NCBI GenBank assembly: GCA_900555525.1
Contig: USLP01000054.1
Span: forward strand, 1-7,805
Length of the DNA: 7,805 bases
DNA from: an uncultured Eubacteriales bacterium
GTDB taxonomy: Bacteria; Bacillota; Clostridia; UMGS1840
Direction: 5' to 3'
The position numbers and the translations under genes are program-made. Shown piece by piece: positions 1-5,971 of this stretch. The number at the start of each line of letters is the position of its first letter. Within the stretch, counting starts at the first letter, position 1. Below the pieces are notes generated by a model, which was not told where the DNA came from, made no database searches, and saw nothing but the letters and a program-made list of their open reading frames with translations.

Positions 1-300
1 CCGAAAGAGGGAACAAACCTGTTTATAGATTCTATGGTTATCCCCAAAACTGCCGCAAACAAAGAAGCCGCAGAAGCATTTATTAATTTTATGTGCAGAA
101 CGGATATAGCCGAGAAAAACAGAGAGTATGTAAATTATTCTTCACCGCAGAAAGAAGTTGTCGCAAAGCTTCCCAAAGACCGTCAGAATGACCCTGCAAC
201 AAATCCCCCGCAGGACTATCTCAAAAAATGCGAGCTTTACAGAGATGTTGGCATGAACGAACTCCGCGACGAAATCTACACAAGAATCAAAGCAAAATAA
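1..300 (+). CDS. potD: Spermidine/putrescine ABC transporter substrate-binding protein, C-terminal part
   Basis: Only the last 99 codons are in the window; the 5' part lies upstream and the reading frame is open from base 1. The visible start, PKEGTNLFIDSMVIPK, is the family segment lining the polyamine pocket (PotD/PotF proteins read PKEG..-[FW]-x-D-[SA]-[ML]-x-IP here). It is followed by NKEAAEAFINFMCRTDIAEKN, matching the 'NKE-A--FINF--RP--A' helix of solute-binding proteins. The end, DVGMNELRDEIYTRIKAK, is also typical. In the family this protein captures extracellular putrescine or spermidine and delivers it to the PotBC permease and PotA ATPase. As potD is usually last in potABCD, those genes probably lie just upstream. 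The gene ends with two in-frame TAA stops (298-303) and a terminator. Substrate preference cannot be read from this fragment. Confidence 0.9.
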   Translation, partial: PKEGTNLFIDSMVIPKTAANKEAAEAFINFMCRTDIAEKNREYVNYSSPQKEVVAKLPKDRQNDPATNPPQDYLKKCELYRDVGMNELRDEIYTRIKAK

Positions 301-309
301 TAATTGAGG

Positions 310-345
310 CGCAGGGAATGACAAACAGATCATTCCCTGCGTTTT
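310..345 (+). terminator. Rho-independent terminator after potD
   Basis: A perfect 12-bp stem (CGCAGGGAATGA at 310-321, TCATTCCCTGCG at 330-341) with an 8-nt loop is followed at once by TTTT (342-345). It lies 10 bp past the potD stop and separates the polyamine operon from the promoter at 423-451. The U run is short, but the stem is strong. Nothing on the minus strand needs it. Confidence 0.9.
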
Positions 346-406
346 AAATTGAAAAAATTACTTATTTTTAAGAAGAAAATCGAAAAAAGTTGCATGAATT
401 TTAAAT

Positions 407-434
407 TGTAAATGTTTTGTAATTGATTTGTAAC
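407..434 (+). promoter_or_regulatory. Triple WalR (YycF)-type binding box
   Basis: Three direct half-sites lie in exact 11-bp register: TGTAAA (407-412), N5, TGTAAT (418-423), N5, TGTAAC (429-434). All three fit the published WalR/YycF consensus TGT(A/T)A(A/T/C)-N5-TGT(A/T)A(A/T/C); the usual site has two halves and this one has three. The array covers the -35 region of the promoter at 423-451 and ends 11 bp before its -10. That geometry is like that of OmpR/PhoB-family activators. Read on the other strand, the halves are DTWACA, close to the PhoP (phosphate) repeat TTWACA, so a PhoP-like regulator is the main alternative. The YycH/YycI-like genes downstream favour WalR. The pattern is seen directly; the regulator is inferred. 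Confidence 0.65.
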
Positions 435-451
435 ACATATTATGCTATAAT
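423..451 (+). promoter_or_regulatory. Sigma-A promoter of the Ig-like/yycHI/polA operon
   Basis: The -35 TTGATT (423-428) and -10 TATAAT (446-451) are separated by 17 bp, and an extended -10 TGC (443-445) precedes the -10. Transcription should start near 458. The 5' leader of about 54 nt carries a strong AGGAGGT (497-503) for the first gene. A weak imperfect hairpin (464-471 with 478-485, one G-U pair) lies in the leader. The AT-rich stretch 346-406 upstream shows nothing I can name. Confidence 0.8.
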
Positions 452-511
452 ATATTTAGCTTATAAAGGCAGGCTTATGTCTTTAGGTAAAAAATGAGGA
501 GGTAACATGAC

Positions 512-970
512 ATGAAAAAATTAATATGTCTTATACTTTGTATATTCATGTGCGTGTTTGCCGTGTCCTTTGAAGCTATGGCTGCACCCGATGTTATCGG
601 GGTTTATGACAGCTTGGGAACGGGCGGAATGATAACTGTTACAAATCCTGCCAAAAAATATTCCACAACTTATTCAAAGAGCTACAGCATTTCGGGCTTT
701 GCATACGCAGGCTCAAACGTATATGTATATAAATACGATTCGGCATATGCCGCTTACAGACCGTATATAGAAAACGGAGCGTTTGTTTCGGGAACGGTCG
801 GAGCGTCGGGAATTTTTGTTTTGCCCGTAAGCTTGAATTCGGGTAAAAATACGTTTTTGGTAAGATGCGAAAAGGACGGGGTATATCAGAATACTATTTT
901 TGATATAAACGTTTTGAGCGCGTCTATGTTCAGCATCAGAAACAGTCTTAACGGAATTAAATTAAGATAA
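512..970 (+). CDS. Small secreted Ig-like domain protein of unknown function
   Basis: This 152-residue protein has a clear signal peptide: MKK, a hydrophobic core at residues 4-20, and an AMA|AP cleavage site after residue 24. There is no lipobox, sortase motif or later membrane segment, so it is probably released or held at the wall by its partners. Residues about 41-136 have a beta-rich pattern typical of a single bacterial Ig-like domain: SISGFAYAGSNVYVY (59-73), a middle strand, then VGASGIFVLPVSLNSGKNTFLVR (96-118), the G-x-F / L-x-x-G-x-N core of such folds. No catalytic motif is visible. ATG 512 is chosen because AGGAGG (497-502) sits 9 nt upstream; ATG 507 opens only a two-codon ORF (Met-Thr-stop). 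The gene ends in tandem TAA codons, 27 bp before the yycH-like gene, and is first in the operon behind the WalR-type box. I cannot assign a function; a ligand or partner of the YycH/YycI ectodomains or of peptidoglycan is a guess. Confidence 0.75.
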   Translation: MKKLICLILCIFMCVFAVSFEAMAAPDVIGVYDSLGTGGMITVTNPAKKYSTTYSKSYSISGFAYAGSNVYVYKYDSAYAAYRPYIENGAFVSGTVGASGIFVLPVSLNSGKNTFLVRCEKDGVYQNTIFDINVLSASMFSIRNSLNGIKLR

Positions 971-974
971 TAAA

Positions 975-990
975 GGCGGCGGAATGGAGA
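975..990 (+). repeat. Translation-initiation repeat, copy 1 (yycH-like gene)
   Basis: The 16-mer GGCGGCGGAATGGAGA is identical to 5961-5976 in front of uxaC, and both copies are followed by a T-rich stretch and the start codon. It contains the Shine-Dalgarno GGAG (986-989), 8 nt before the TTG start at 998. It also contains an ATG at 984 that opens only a short out-of-frame ORF. Chance similarity of two good initiation regions is possible. Confidence 0.6.
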
Positions 991-997
991 CTTTTTA

Positions 998-2365
998 TTG
1001 CACAAAGAGTTTTTTAAGACAGCGTTTTTAACCTTTTTGGTTTGCCTGTCGGTTGTTTTGGCTTTTAATATATGGTTTGACAAAGAATTATGGTCGTACG
1101 GCTATAGTTCTTTTGTGTATTCCTTTGAAAATATTTTTCCTGCGCTGAAAAAAGATGTCTACATAGAAAATTCGGCGGAATTTTATGACAGCGAATACGG
1201 AATTGAATGGTTTTTCGCCTCCGAGGGAAGCCGAAAATGCGTTATATATTTCGGCGACGGCGAATTTTCAAAATATCTTTCGGAGCTTCGGGAAATACGC
1301 TCGTCGATAACAAAATCGGGAACTGTATCACAGGTTTCAAAAGAGGATTTCACAAACGCATTTAAAAGTGCGAGCGTTGCTTTTAAGCTTAACACTCCTG
1401 CGGTTTTGTCAAAATATTTTATGCAGGACGAAAATTGGTTTGAGGATATTTCTCCCGTATGCGACCTTGTACTTATTACGACGGCAAAGGATAATTCATC
1501 TGTAAAATATATCTATTTTGAGGATTCTTCACAACAGCTTTGCTACAAAATGCCCGTAAAATATAATAACGGACAGCTTTTATCCATTATTTCAAACAGC
1601 ATATCTCAAAGGCGCATTTCCGACTCGTATGCTTTTGAACTGAATTTCGATAAACCTTCGGGCGAAATAAGCAGAATACTTTTTGACAGCTTTATACCGA
1701 TTACAACCGAAACAAAAAGTATGTATAAGGCGCAGTGTGTGCCTTATACATACAATTCTCAAAATTCGTATGACGCCGTTTTCAAAGCGTTTGAAATAAG
1801 AAAAAATTCCGCAAGAACATATAAGGATACGGACAACGTGCTTAACTATATAGGAAACTATTCAAGCCTCAAAATATATTCGGACGGACGTTTTTGTTAT
1901 GAAGCGGATTCGCCGTCAAAAGGTATAAATATGGGAAGTTCGGACACTGCGGAGGCTGTTTTGAAATTTGCAAATTCGCTTTACAAAAGCATGACGCAAT
2001 CCGAAGCCATGCTTATTTTAAAGGATGTTAAGAAAAATGATGACGGCAGCTCAACATACGGGCTCATATACGGAGGAGGCGGAATGCCTGTGTATTTGCC
2101 CGATACCTACGGTGCGGAGATTACCGTTAAGGACGGCAATATCGTAAAATACAGCCAAACGCTGATTGAATTTTCAAAAAGCGCGGACGCATTCTTTTCG
2201 GGAACGGTTATAGAAGCGGATGACGCACTTTACAATACCGACATAAAAAAGGAAAAGTCGGAGCTTAAAATAACGGAGCTTATTCCCGTAAATTATTATG
2301 AAAACGGTGCGGTTGTGCCGAAATGGTATATAAAATTCTCTGACGGAAGCTTTTATTTTTTGTAG
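998..2365 (+). CDS. yycH: YycH-like membrane-anchored WalK-modulating protein
   Basis: This 455-residue protein has one N-terminal membrane segment (residues about 8-27, TAFLTFLVCLSVVLAF) and a large, soluble, presumably extracytoplasmic remainder. That architecture and length match Bacillus YycH (WalH). With YycI, WalH binds the WalK histidine kinase at the membrane and tunes its activity on cell-wall hydrolase genes. The assignment rests on size, topology and the next gene being a recognisable YycI; conserved YycH motifs are hard to confirm by eye. The C-terminus (IPVNYYENGAVVPKWYIKFSDG) resembles the proline-tryptophan end seen in both families. The start is TTG (998) with GGAG 8 nt upstream; the ATG at 984 is out of frame and soon stops. 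The stop is TAG, 15 bp before yycI. walR and walK are not in the window. Confidence 0.6.
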   Translation: MHKEFFKTAFLTFLVCLSVVLAFNIWFDKELWSYGYSSFVYSFENIFPALKKDVYIENSAEFYDSEYGIEWFFASEGSRKCVIYFGDGEFSKYLSELREIRSSITKSGTVSQVSKEDFTNAFKSASVAFKLNTPAVLSKYFMQDENWFEDISPVCDLVLITTAKDNSSVKYIYFEDSSQQLCYKMPVKYNNGQLLSIISNSISQRRISDSYAFELNFDKPSGEISRILFDSFIPITTETKSMYKAQCVPYTYNSQNSYDAVFKAFEIRKNSARTYKDTDNVLNYIGNYSSLKIYSDGRFCYEADSPSKGINMGSSDTAEAVLKFANSLYKSMTQSEAMLILKDVKKNDDGSSTYGLIYGGGGMPVYLPDTYGAEITVKDGNIVKYSQTLIEFSKSADAFFSGTVIEADDALYNTDIKKEKSELKITELIPVNYYENGAVVPKWYIKFSDGSFYFL

Positions 2366-2380
2366 GCGGGGTGAGACTGT

Positions 2381-3217
2381 ATGCAATGGGCTAAAGCAAA
2401 AACTATTATGATATGGCTTTTTTTGGCGGTTGACATAATCCTCGCCGTTATTTGGGCGTCGGAAAACATTTCATCAAAAAAATCCGACCGTGAAAATTTA
2501 ACCGCAGTTTTAAAAAACAATAATATTATTGTGCGGAGCGAGCTGCTCGATACGAAAAAAAAGAACGTTTACGCAAGCGAGCTTACGGGACTTGCACTTG
2601 ACCAAAAAACCGCTTCGGTATTTTTGGACAATCCCGTAAAAACCGATGATTTCACTTTTGAAAACGGCGCGAAGACAGCGCGGCTTTATGCGTCATCGGG
2701 ACGTATTATGTATGAAAATTCCGCACCCGATTTCCCTAAATTTTCAAATGTGTCGGAAAAGAACGTTTCCTCACTTTTAAAACCGTATCTTAAAGCTTTG
2801 GGCGTGGAAAAATACGTCCGCATAAATCGGACATACGAAAAAAACGGAGATATTTTTGCGGAATATTCATATTTTTTTGATAACCGTGAGCTTTATCAAT
2901 CGAATATTATCTTTGCGGTAAACAAAAACGGAATTAAAAGCATATCGGGCGATATAAATATCCCGAACGGAGACGAGGGATATAACTTCACGCTTTCGGG
3001 CATAGAAACCGTGCTTATGAACTTTGCGCAGAATAACAAATTCGCAAAAGAAGAAAATATTGTAAGCATAAATTTGGGGTATTACCGCATAGGCTACGAA
3101 AATATACTTGTAAGCCAGGCGATACCGGTTTACAGGATAAAAACAACGGATAAAATGTATATATATGACGCAAGAGACGGAATTGACGCGCGTACTCGTC
3201 AGCTATGGAGCGAATAG
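2381..3217 (+). CDS. yycI: YycI-like regulatory protein of the WalRK two-component system
   Basis: This 278-residue protein begins MQWAKAKTIMIWLFLAVDIILAV, the characteristic YycI opening (M-[DQ]-W-x-K-x-K-[TN]-I-x-I--FL--[ND]). It has one membrane segment at residues about 8-26 and an outside domain ending AIPVYRIKTTDKMYIYDARDG, like the AxPVW-x-[IV]-x-T C-terminus of the family. Bacillus YycI (WalI) is of similar length and follows yycH directly, as here. The known role is to form a membrane complex with YycH and WalK that adjusts kinase output. The ATG at 2381 has a GGGGTGAG ribosome site (2368-2375) 5 nt upstream. The stop at 3215-3217 is 18 bp before polA, so transcription is very likely shared. 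What is unusual is the neighbourhood: no walR, walK or yycJ beside it, and polA instead. Confidence 0.72.
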   Translation: MQWAKAKTIMIWLFLAVDIILAVIWASENISSKKSDRENLTAVLKNNNIIVRSELLDTKKKNVYASELTGLALDQKTASVFLDNPVKTDDFTFENGAKTARLYASSGRIMYENSAPDFPKFSNVSEKNVSSLLKPYLKALGVEKYVRINRTYEKNGDIFAEYSYFFDNRELYQSNIIFAVNKNGIKSISGDINIPNGDEGYNFTLSGIETVLMNFAQNNKFAKEENIVSINLGYYRIGYENILVSQAIPVYRIKTTDKMYIYDARDGIDARTRQLWSE

Positions 3218-3235
3218 CTTCGGAAAGGTTTAAGC

Positions 3236-5731
3236 ATGGATAAATTTTTGATAATAGACGCAAACAGCATTATAAACAGAGCGTTTTATGCCATTCGTCC
3301 GCTTACGAATAAAAACGGACTTAACACAAACGGAATATTCGGATTTTTGAATATCCTGCTCAAGGAAACAGGAGAAGAAAAACCGAAATATATAGCCTGT
3401 GCGTTCGACGTTTCGAGGCATACGTTCCGTACGGATATTTACGGCGAATATAAGGGAACAAGACGCGAAACACCCGAAGAGCTTAAGGAGCAGTTTGCCC
3501 CGCTGAAAAAGGTTTTGAAAGCGATGAATATCGCCGTTTTGGAGCTTAATAATTATGAAGCGGACGATATAATAGGCACGGTGAGCAAAAAATGCTCGGA
3601 AAATAAAATCGCCTGCGATATTTTGACGGGTGATAAGGACGATTTACAGCTTATCGACGATTTTGTAAACGTTAAATTGATAATAACCAAGGCAGGCAAA
3701 ACCGATACGACGCGCATGGACGAGGCGGCGCTTTTTGAAAAGTACGGACTTAAGCCTTTTCAAATGATAGAATTAAAGGCGCTTATGGGCGACAAATCCG
3801 ACAATATCCCCGGCGTAAAGGGGATAGGCGAGGTAACGGGCATAAATCTCATAAAGGAATATTCCACGCTGGACGGAGTTTATGAAAATATTGAAAATAT
3901 TAAGCCGTCTGTACAGAAAAAGCTTATCGAGGATAAGGAAAACGCATATTTGTCAAAAACGATAGGAACGATAAAGCGTGATGTGCCGATAGATTTTGAA
4001 ATAAAAGACTGCGAAATGACCGATTATAACAGCGCAGAGCTTTTTTCGATACTTACCGAGCTTGAATTCGGAAGCTTCATAAAAAAGCTTGGTCTTGACG
4101 GAACGCCGACCCCCAAAAAGCATGAAATAACGGTTTCGGACGGTTTTCCCGACGGACTTAATCGGGAAAACGAGATTTTCTATGCGATTGTTTCCGATTC
4201 CGCCGCGGCGCTTTATAACGGTAATGTTTATAAATTTCCGCTTGACTGCGAAAGCTTTGTAAATATGCTTGAAAACCCCGGCGTTAAGAAAATTTCCTTT
4301 GATATAAAGGCACAGCTCCACGAAAAATTCGTTATAAACGGCGAGATATGCGACCTTGGAATTATGGCGCATATTTGCAATGCGAAAAATAAGCATACGG
4401 ATATTTTTAAGGTTTACGGAGAATATTTGGGCGAGAGCGTTGAAAACTTTTTTGAAGCCGTTTATTTTTCAAAAAATCTTTATAAATATATGACGGAAAA
4501 AATCGAGGGAGACGGACTTATTTATATAAACGTTTTGGAGCATGAGCTTATCCGTATTCTTTACGATATGGAAACAGACGGTGTAAAAATCGATATAGCG
4601 CGCCTTAAGGAAATAACAAATCATTTTAACGAAAAGACAAACGAACTTTTGAAAAAAATATATATTCTGGCAGGCGAGGAGTTTAACGTTTCGTCTCCGA
4701 AACAGCTCGGAACGATACTTTTTGAAAAGCTCGGACTTCCGTCGGGCAAGAAGACAAAAACAGGCTACAGCACAAATGCCGAGGTTTTGGAAAAGCTTAC
4801 GGGAACGCATGAGATTATAGATTATATAAAGGAATACAGACTTGTTACAAAGCTTTCTTCGACATACTGCGAGGGTTTTTTGAAGCTTATGGACTCAAAC
4901 GGACTGCTTCATACGACATACAACCAAACACTTACGCAGACGGGCAGATTAAGCTCCACCGAGCCGAATTTGCAAAATATCCCGGTAAGGAGCGAGGAGG
5001 GCAGAAAAATAAGAAGCACAATCGTGCCGAAAAACGGAATCTTTGTTTCTGCCGACTATTCGCAGATCGAACTTAGGGTGCTTGCACATATTGCCGACGA
5101 TGAAAATCTTCAGCGTGCATTTGCGGCTGGTGATGATATTCATGCGCTCACGGCAAGGAAAATTTTCGGACTTTCGGGCGAGGACGAGGTTGAACCCGAT
5201 ATGCGCCGTGCCTCGAAGGCTATAAATTTCGGTCTCATATACGGAAAAGGCGCATTTTCGCTTGCGAAGGATTTAAAAATAACAAGAGCGGAGGCGAGCG
5301 AATATATTGAAAAATATCTCGGAAGCTATCCGAACGTGAAAAAATATATGGCAGATGTAATAGAAGATGCAAAAGATAAGGGATATACTAAGACGCTTTA
5401 CGGCAGACGCAGATATTTTCCCGAATTTTCGCAGAAAAACAAAATGCTTATAGCCGCAGGCGAACGCGCGGCTCTCAACAGTCCCATACAGGGAACCGCC
5501 GCCGATATTATAAAAATAGCTATGATAAAGGTTTATAACGAGCTTAAGAAAAGCGGACTTAAGTCAAAGCTTGTTCTTCAGATACACGATGAACTTATCA
5601 TTGACTGCTGCCCCGAAGAAAGGGCGCAGATTGAGGCGCTTTTGGTAAGCTCCATGGAGAATGCCGTCAATATTAAAGCTCCGCTTACCGTAAGCTTGGG
5701 CGAGGGCAAAAATCTGGACGAATGTAAATAG
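3236..5731 (+). CDS. polA: DNA polymerase I (family A)
   Basis: This 831-residue enzyme fills gaps in repair and removes Okazaki primers. Domain 1 (about 1-290) is the 5'-3' flap nuclease, with its acidic metal ligands visible: D8, E108-A-D110-D111 (YEADD), D133/D135 (LTGDKDD) and D186/D189 (GDKSDNIPG, followed by the helix-hairpin-helix GVKGIG). Domain 2 (about 295-430) sits where the 3'-5' exonuclease belongs but is short and degenerate: the first acidic pair is absent (YAIVSDS, 316-322), only FDIK (355-358) recalls the second motif, and the last Tyr/Asp motif is missing. Proofreading is therefore probably absent, as in several Bacillus-type Pol I enzymes. Domain 3 (about 430-831) is an intact polymerase: GRLSSTEPNLQNIP, motif A DYSQIELR (607-614), motif B R657-K661-F665-Y669 and motif C Q782-I-H-D785-E786. 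AAAGG (3224-3228) lies 7 nt before the ATG. The gene is last in the operon; no convincing hairpin-plus-T terminator follows it. Confidence 0.97.
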   Translation: MDKFLIIDANSIINRAFYAIRPLTNKNGLNTNGIFGFLNILLKETGEEKPKYIACAFDVSRHTFRTDIYGEYKGTRRETPEELKEQFAPLKKVLKAMNIAVLELNNYEADDIIGTVSKKCSENKIACDILTGDKDDLQLIDDFVNVKLIITKAGKTDTTRMDEAALFEKYGLKPFQMIELKALMGDKSDNIPGVKGIGEVTGINLIKEYSTLDGVYENIENIKPSVQKKLIEDKENAYLSKTIGTIKRDVPIDFEIKDCEMTDYNSAELFSILTELEFGSFIKKLGLDGTPTPKKHEITVSDGFPDGLNRENEIFYAIVSDSAAALYNGNVYKFPLDCESFVNMLENPGVKKISFDIKAQLHEKFVINGEICDLGIMAHICNAKNKHTDIFKVYGEYLGESVENFFEAVYFSKNLYKYMTEKIEGDGLIYINVLEHELIRILYDMETDGVKIDIARLKEITNHFNEKTNELLKKIYILAGEEFNVSSPKQLGTILFEKLGLPSGKKTKTGYSTNAEVLEKLTGTHEIIDYIKEYRLVTKLSSTYCEGFLKLMDSNGLLHTTYNQTLTQTGRLSSTEPNLQNIPVRSEEGRKIRSTIVPKNGIFVSADYSQIELRVLAHIADDENLQRAFAAGDDIHALTARKIFGLSGEDEVEPDMRRASKAINFGLIYGKGAFSLAKDLKITRAEASEYIEKYLGSYPNVKKYMADVIEDAKDKGYTKTLYGRRRYFPEFSQKNKMLIAAGERAALNSPIQGTAADIIKIAMIKVYNELKKSGLKSKLVLQIHDELIIDCCPEERAQIEALLVSSMENAVNIKAPLTVSLGEGKNLDECK

Positions 5732-5762
5732 CAATAAATTTTAGTAGATTTTGTGTTTTTAT

Positions 5763-5791
5763 TTGACAAACAGCGTATTATGTGGTAAAAT
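5763..5791 (+). promoter_or_regulatory. Sigma-A promoter of uxaC-eda
   Basis: A consensus -35 TTGACA (5763-5768), a 17-bp spacer and -10 TAAAAT (5786-5791) with an extended -10 TGG (5783-5785). Transcription should start near 5798, giving a leader of about 184 nt before uxaC. The -35 begins 31 bp after the polA stop. With no obvious terminator between them, some readthrough from polA is possible. Confidence 0.82.
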
Positions 5792-5808
5792 TAAATGTAG
5801 TAAAATTA
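5781..5808 (+). repeat. Tandem near-duplicate of the extended -10 region
   Basis: TGTGGTAAAATTA (5781-5793) is repeated as TGTAGTAAAATTA (5796-5808), with 12 of 13 bases the same at an offset of 15 bp. The first copy is the -10 of the uxaC promoter. The second places another TAAAAT at 5801-5806 without a good -35 at the right distance. It may be a spare -10, a binding site read as a direct repeat over the start point, or a small local duplication. Confidence 0.6.
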
Positions 5809-5818
5809 CTTGGAGGTA

Positions 5819-5845
5819 TTAACGGAAAAGTTGCTTTTCCGTTAA
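5819..5845. repeat. Perfect 12-bp inverted repeat (hairpin 1 or operator)
   Basis: Arms TTAACGGAAAAG (5819-5830) and CTTTTCCGTTAA (5834-5845) are exact reverse complements with a 3-nt TTG centre. It begins about 21 bp after the predicted transcription start. As RNA it is a strong hairpin; as DNA it is a dyad well placed for a repressor to block elongation. It is not a terminator, since GTTCCATT follows rather than a T run. Sugar-acid operons are often held by GntR- or LacI-family repressors acting on such dyads, but no regulator gene is visible to match it. Confidence 0.8.
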
Positions 5846-5858
5846 GTTCCATTGCAAT

Positions 5859-5894
5859 ACCCGTGCGATTTCTTTTCTGGAAACGCGCATGGGT
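5859..5894 (+). other. Leader hairpin 2
   Basis: ACCCGTGCG (5859-5867) pairs with CGCATGGGT (5886-5894) over 9 bp with one G-U pair; the 18-nt loop can form a small inner TTTC/GAAA stem. The G-U instead of a Watson-Crick pair argues weakly for an RNA rather than a DNA-operator role. Its 3' arm contains ATG 5889, the start of a possible 16-codon leader ORF (5889-5939). Confidence 0.55.
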
Positions 5895-5900
5895 AAAAAA

Positions 5901-5971
5901 TCTCTTATCATTCCTTGCCCTGCAGATAAGAGAAAATAAAAAATATCGATGCCGATGCAGGGCGGCGGAAT
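5901..5971 (+). promoter_or_regulatory. Leader hairpin 3 with loop complementary to the uxaC ribosome-site region
   Basis: TCTCTTATC (5901-5909) and GATAAGAGA (5925-5933) form a perfect 9-bp stem enclosing the 15-nt loop ATTCCTTGCCCTGCA (5910-5924). The whole loop can pair with 5956-5971: GCCCTGCA with TGCAGGGC (5956-5963) is 8 Watson-Crick pairs, two G-U pairs follow (5915-5916 with 5964-5965), C5966 bulges, and ATTCC pairs with GGAAT (5967-5971). The inner 8-10 pairs could coexist with the stem as an H-type pseudoknot, with an A-rich 22-nt third loop (5934-5955) and the helices directly stacked. The full 15 pairs would require the stem to open. Either form would crowd the uxaC ribosome site (TGGAGA, 5971-5976), so a translational ON/OFF switch is plausible. 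The pairing is seen; the switch is inferred. Confidence 0.5.

Noticed and set aside
3953..4396. 147-codon minus-strand open frame inside polA
   Set aside because: It is antisense to conserved polA sequence and has no start signal or recognisable protein pattern.
3310..5570. Repeated GGACTTA and AAGCTT words in polA, possibly a DNA uptake or signalling motif
   Set aside because: They keep reading frame as Gly-Leu and Lys-Leu codon pairs and reflect strong use of CTT for leucine.
5732..5762. Terminator after polA
   Set aside because: The stretch is T-rich but I find no stem before the T run. The small GCTTA/TAAGC stem near the polA end is not followed by T.
5878..5891. Catabolite-repression (cre) site in the uxaC leader
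   Set aside because: TGGAAACG fits the left half of the cre consensus, but the right half (CGCATG) lacks the required CA end and A/T bases.
5895..5933. Hairpin 3 as an intrinsic terminator
   Set aside because: On the + strand it is followed by A-rich DNA, not T. A T6 run follows only in minus-strand reading, where no gene needs ending.
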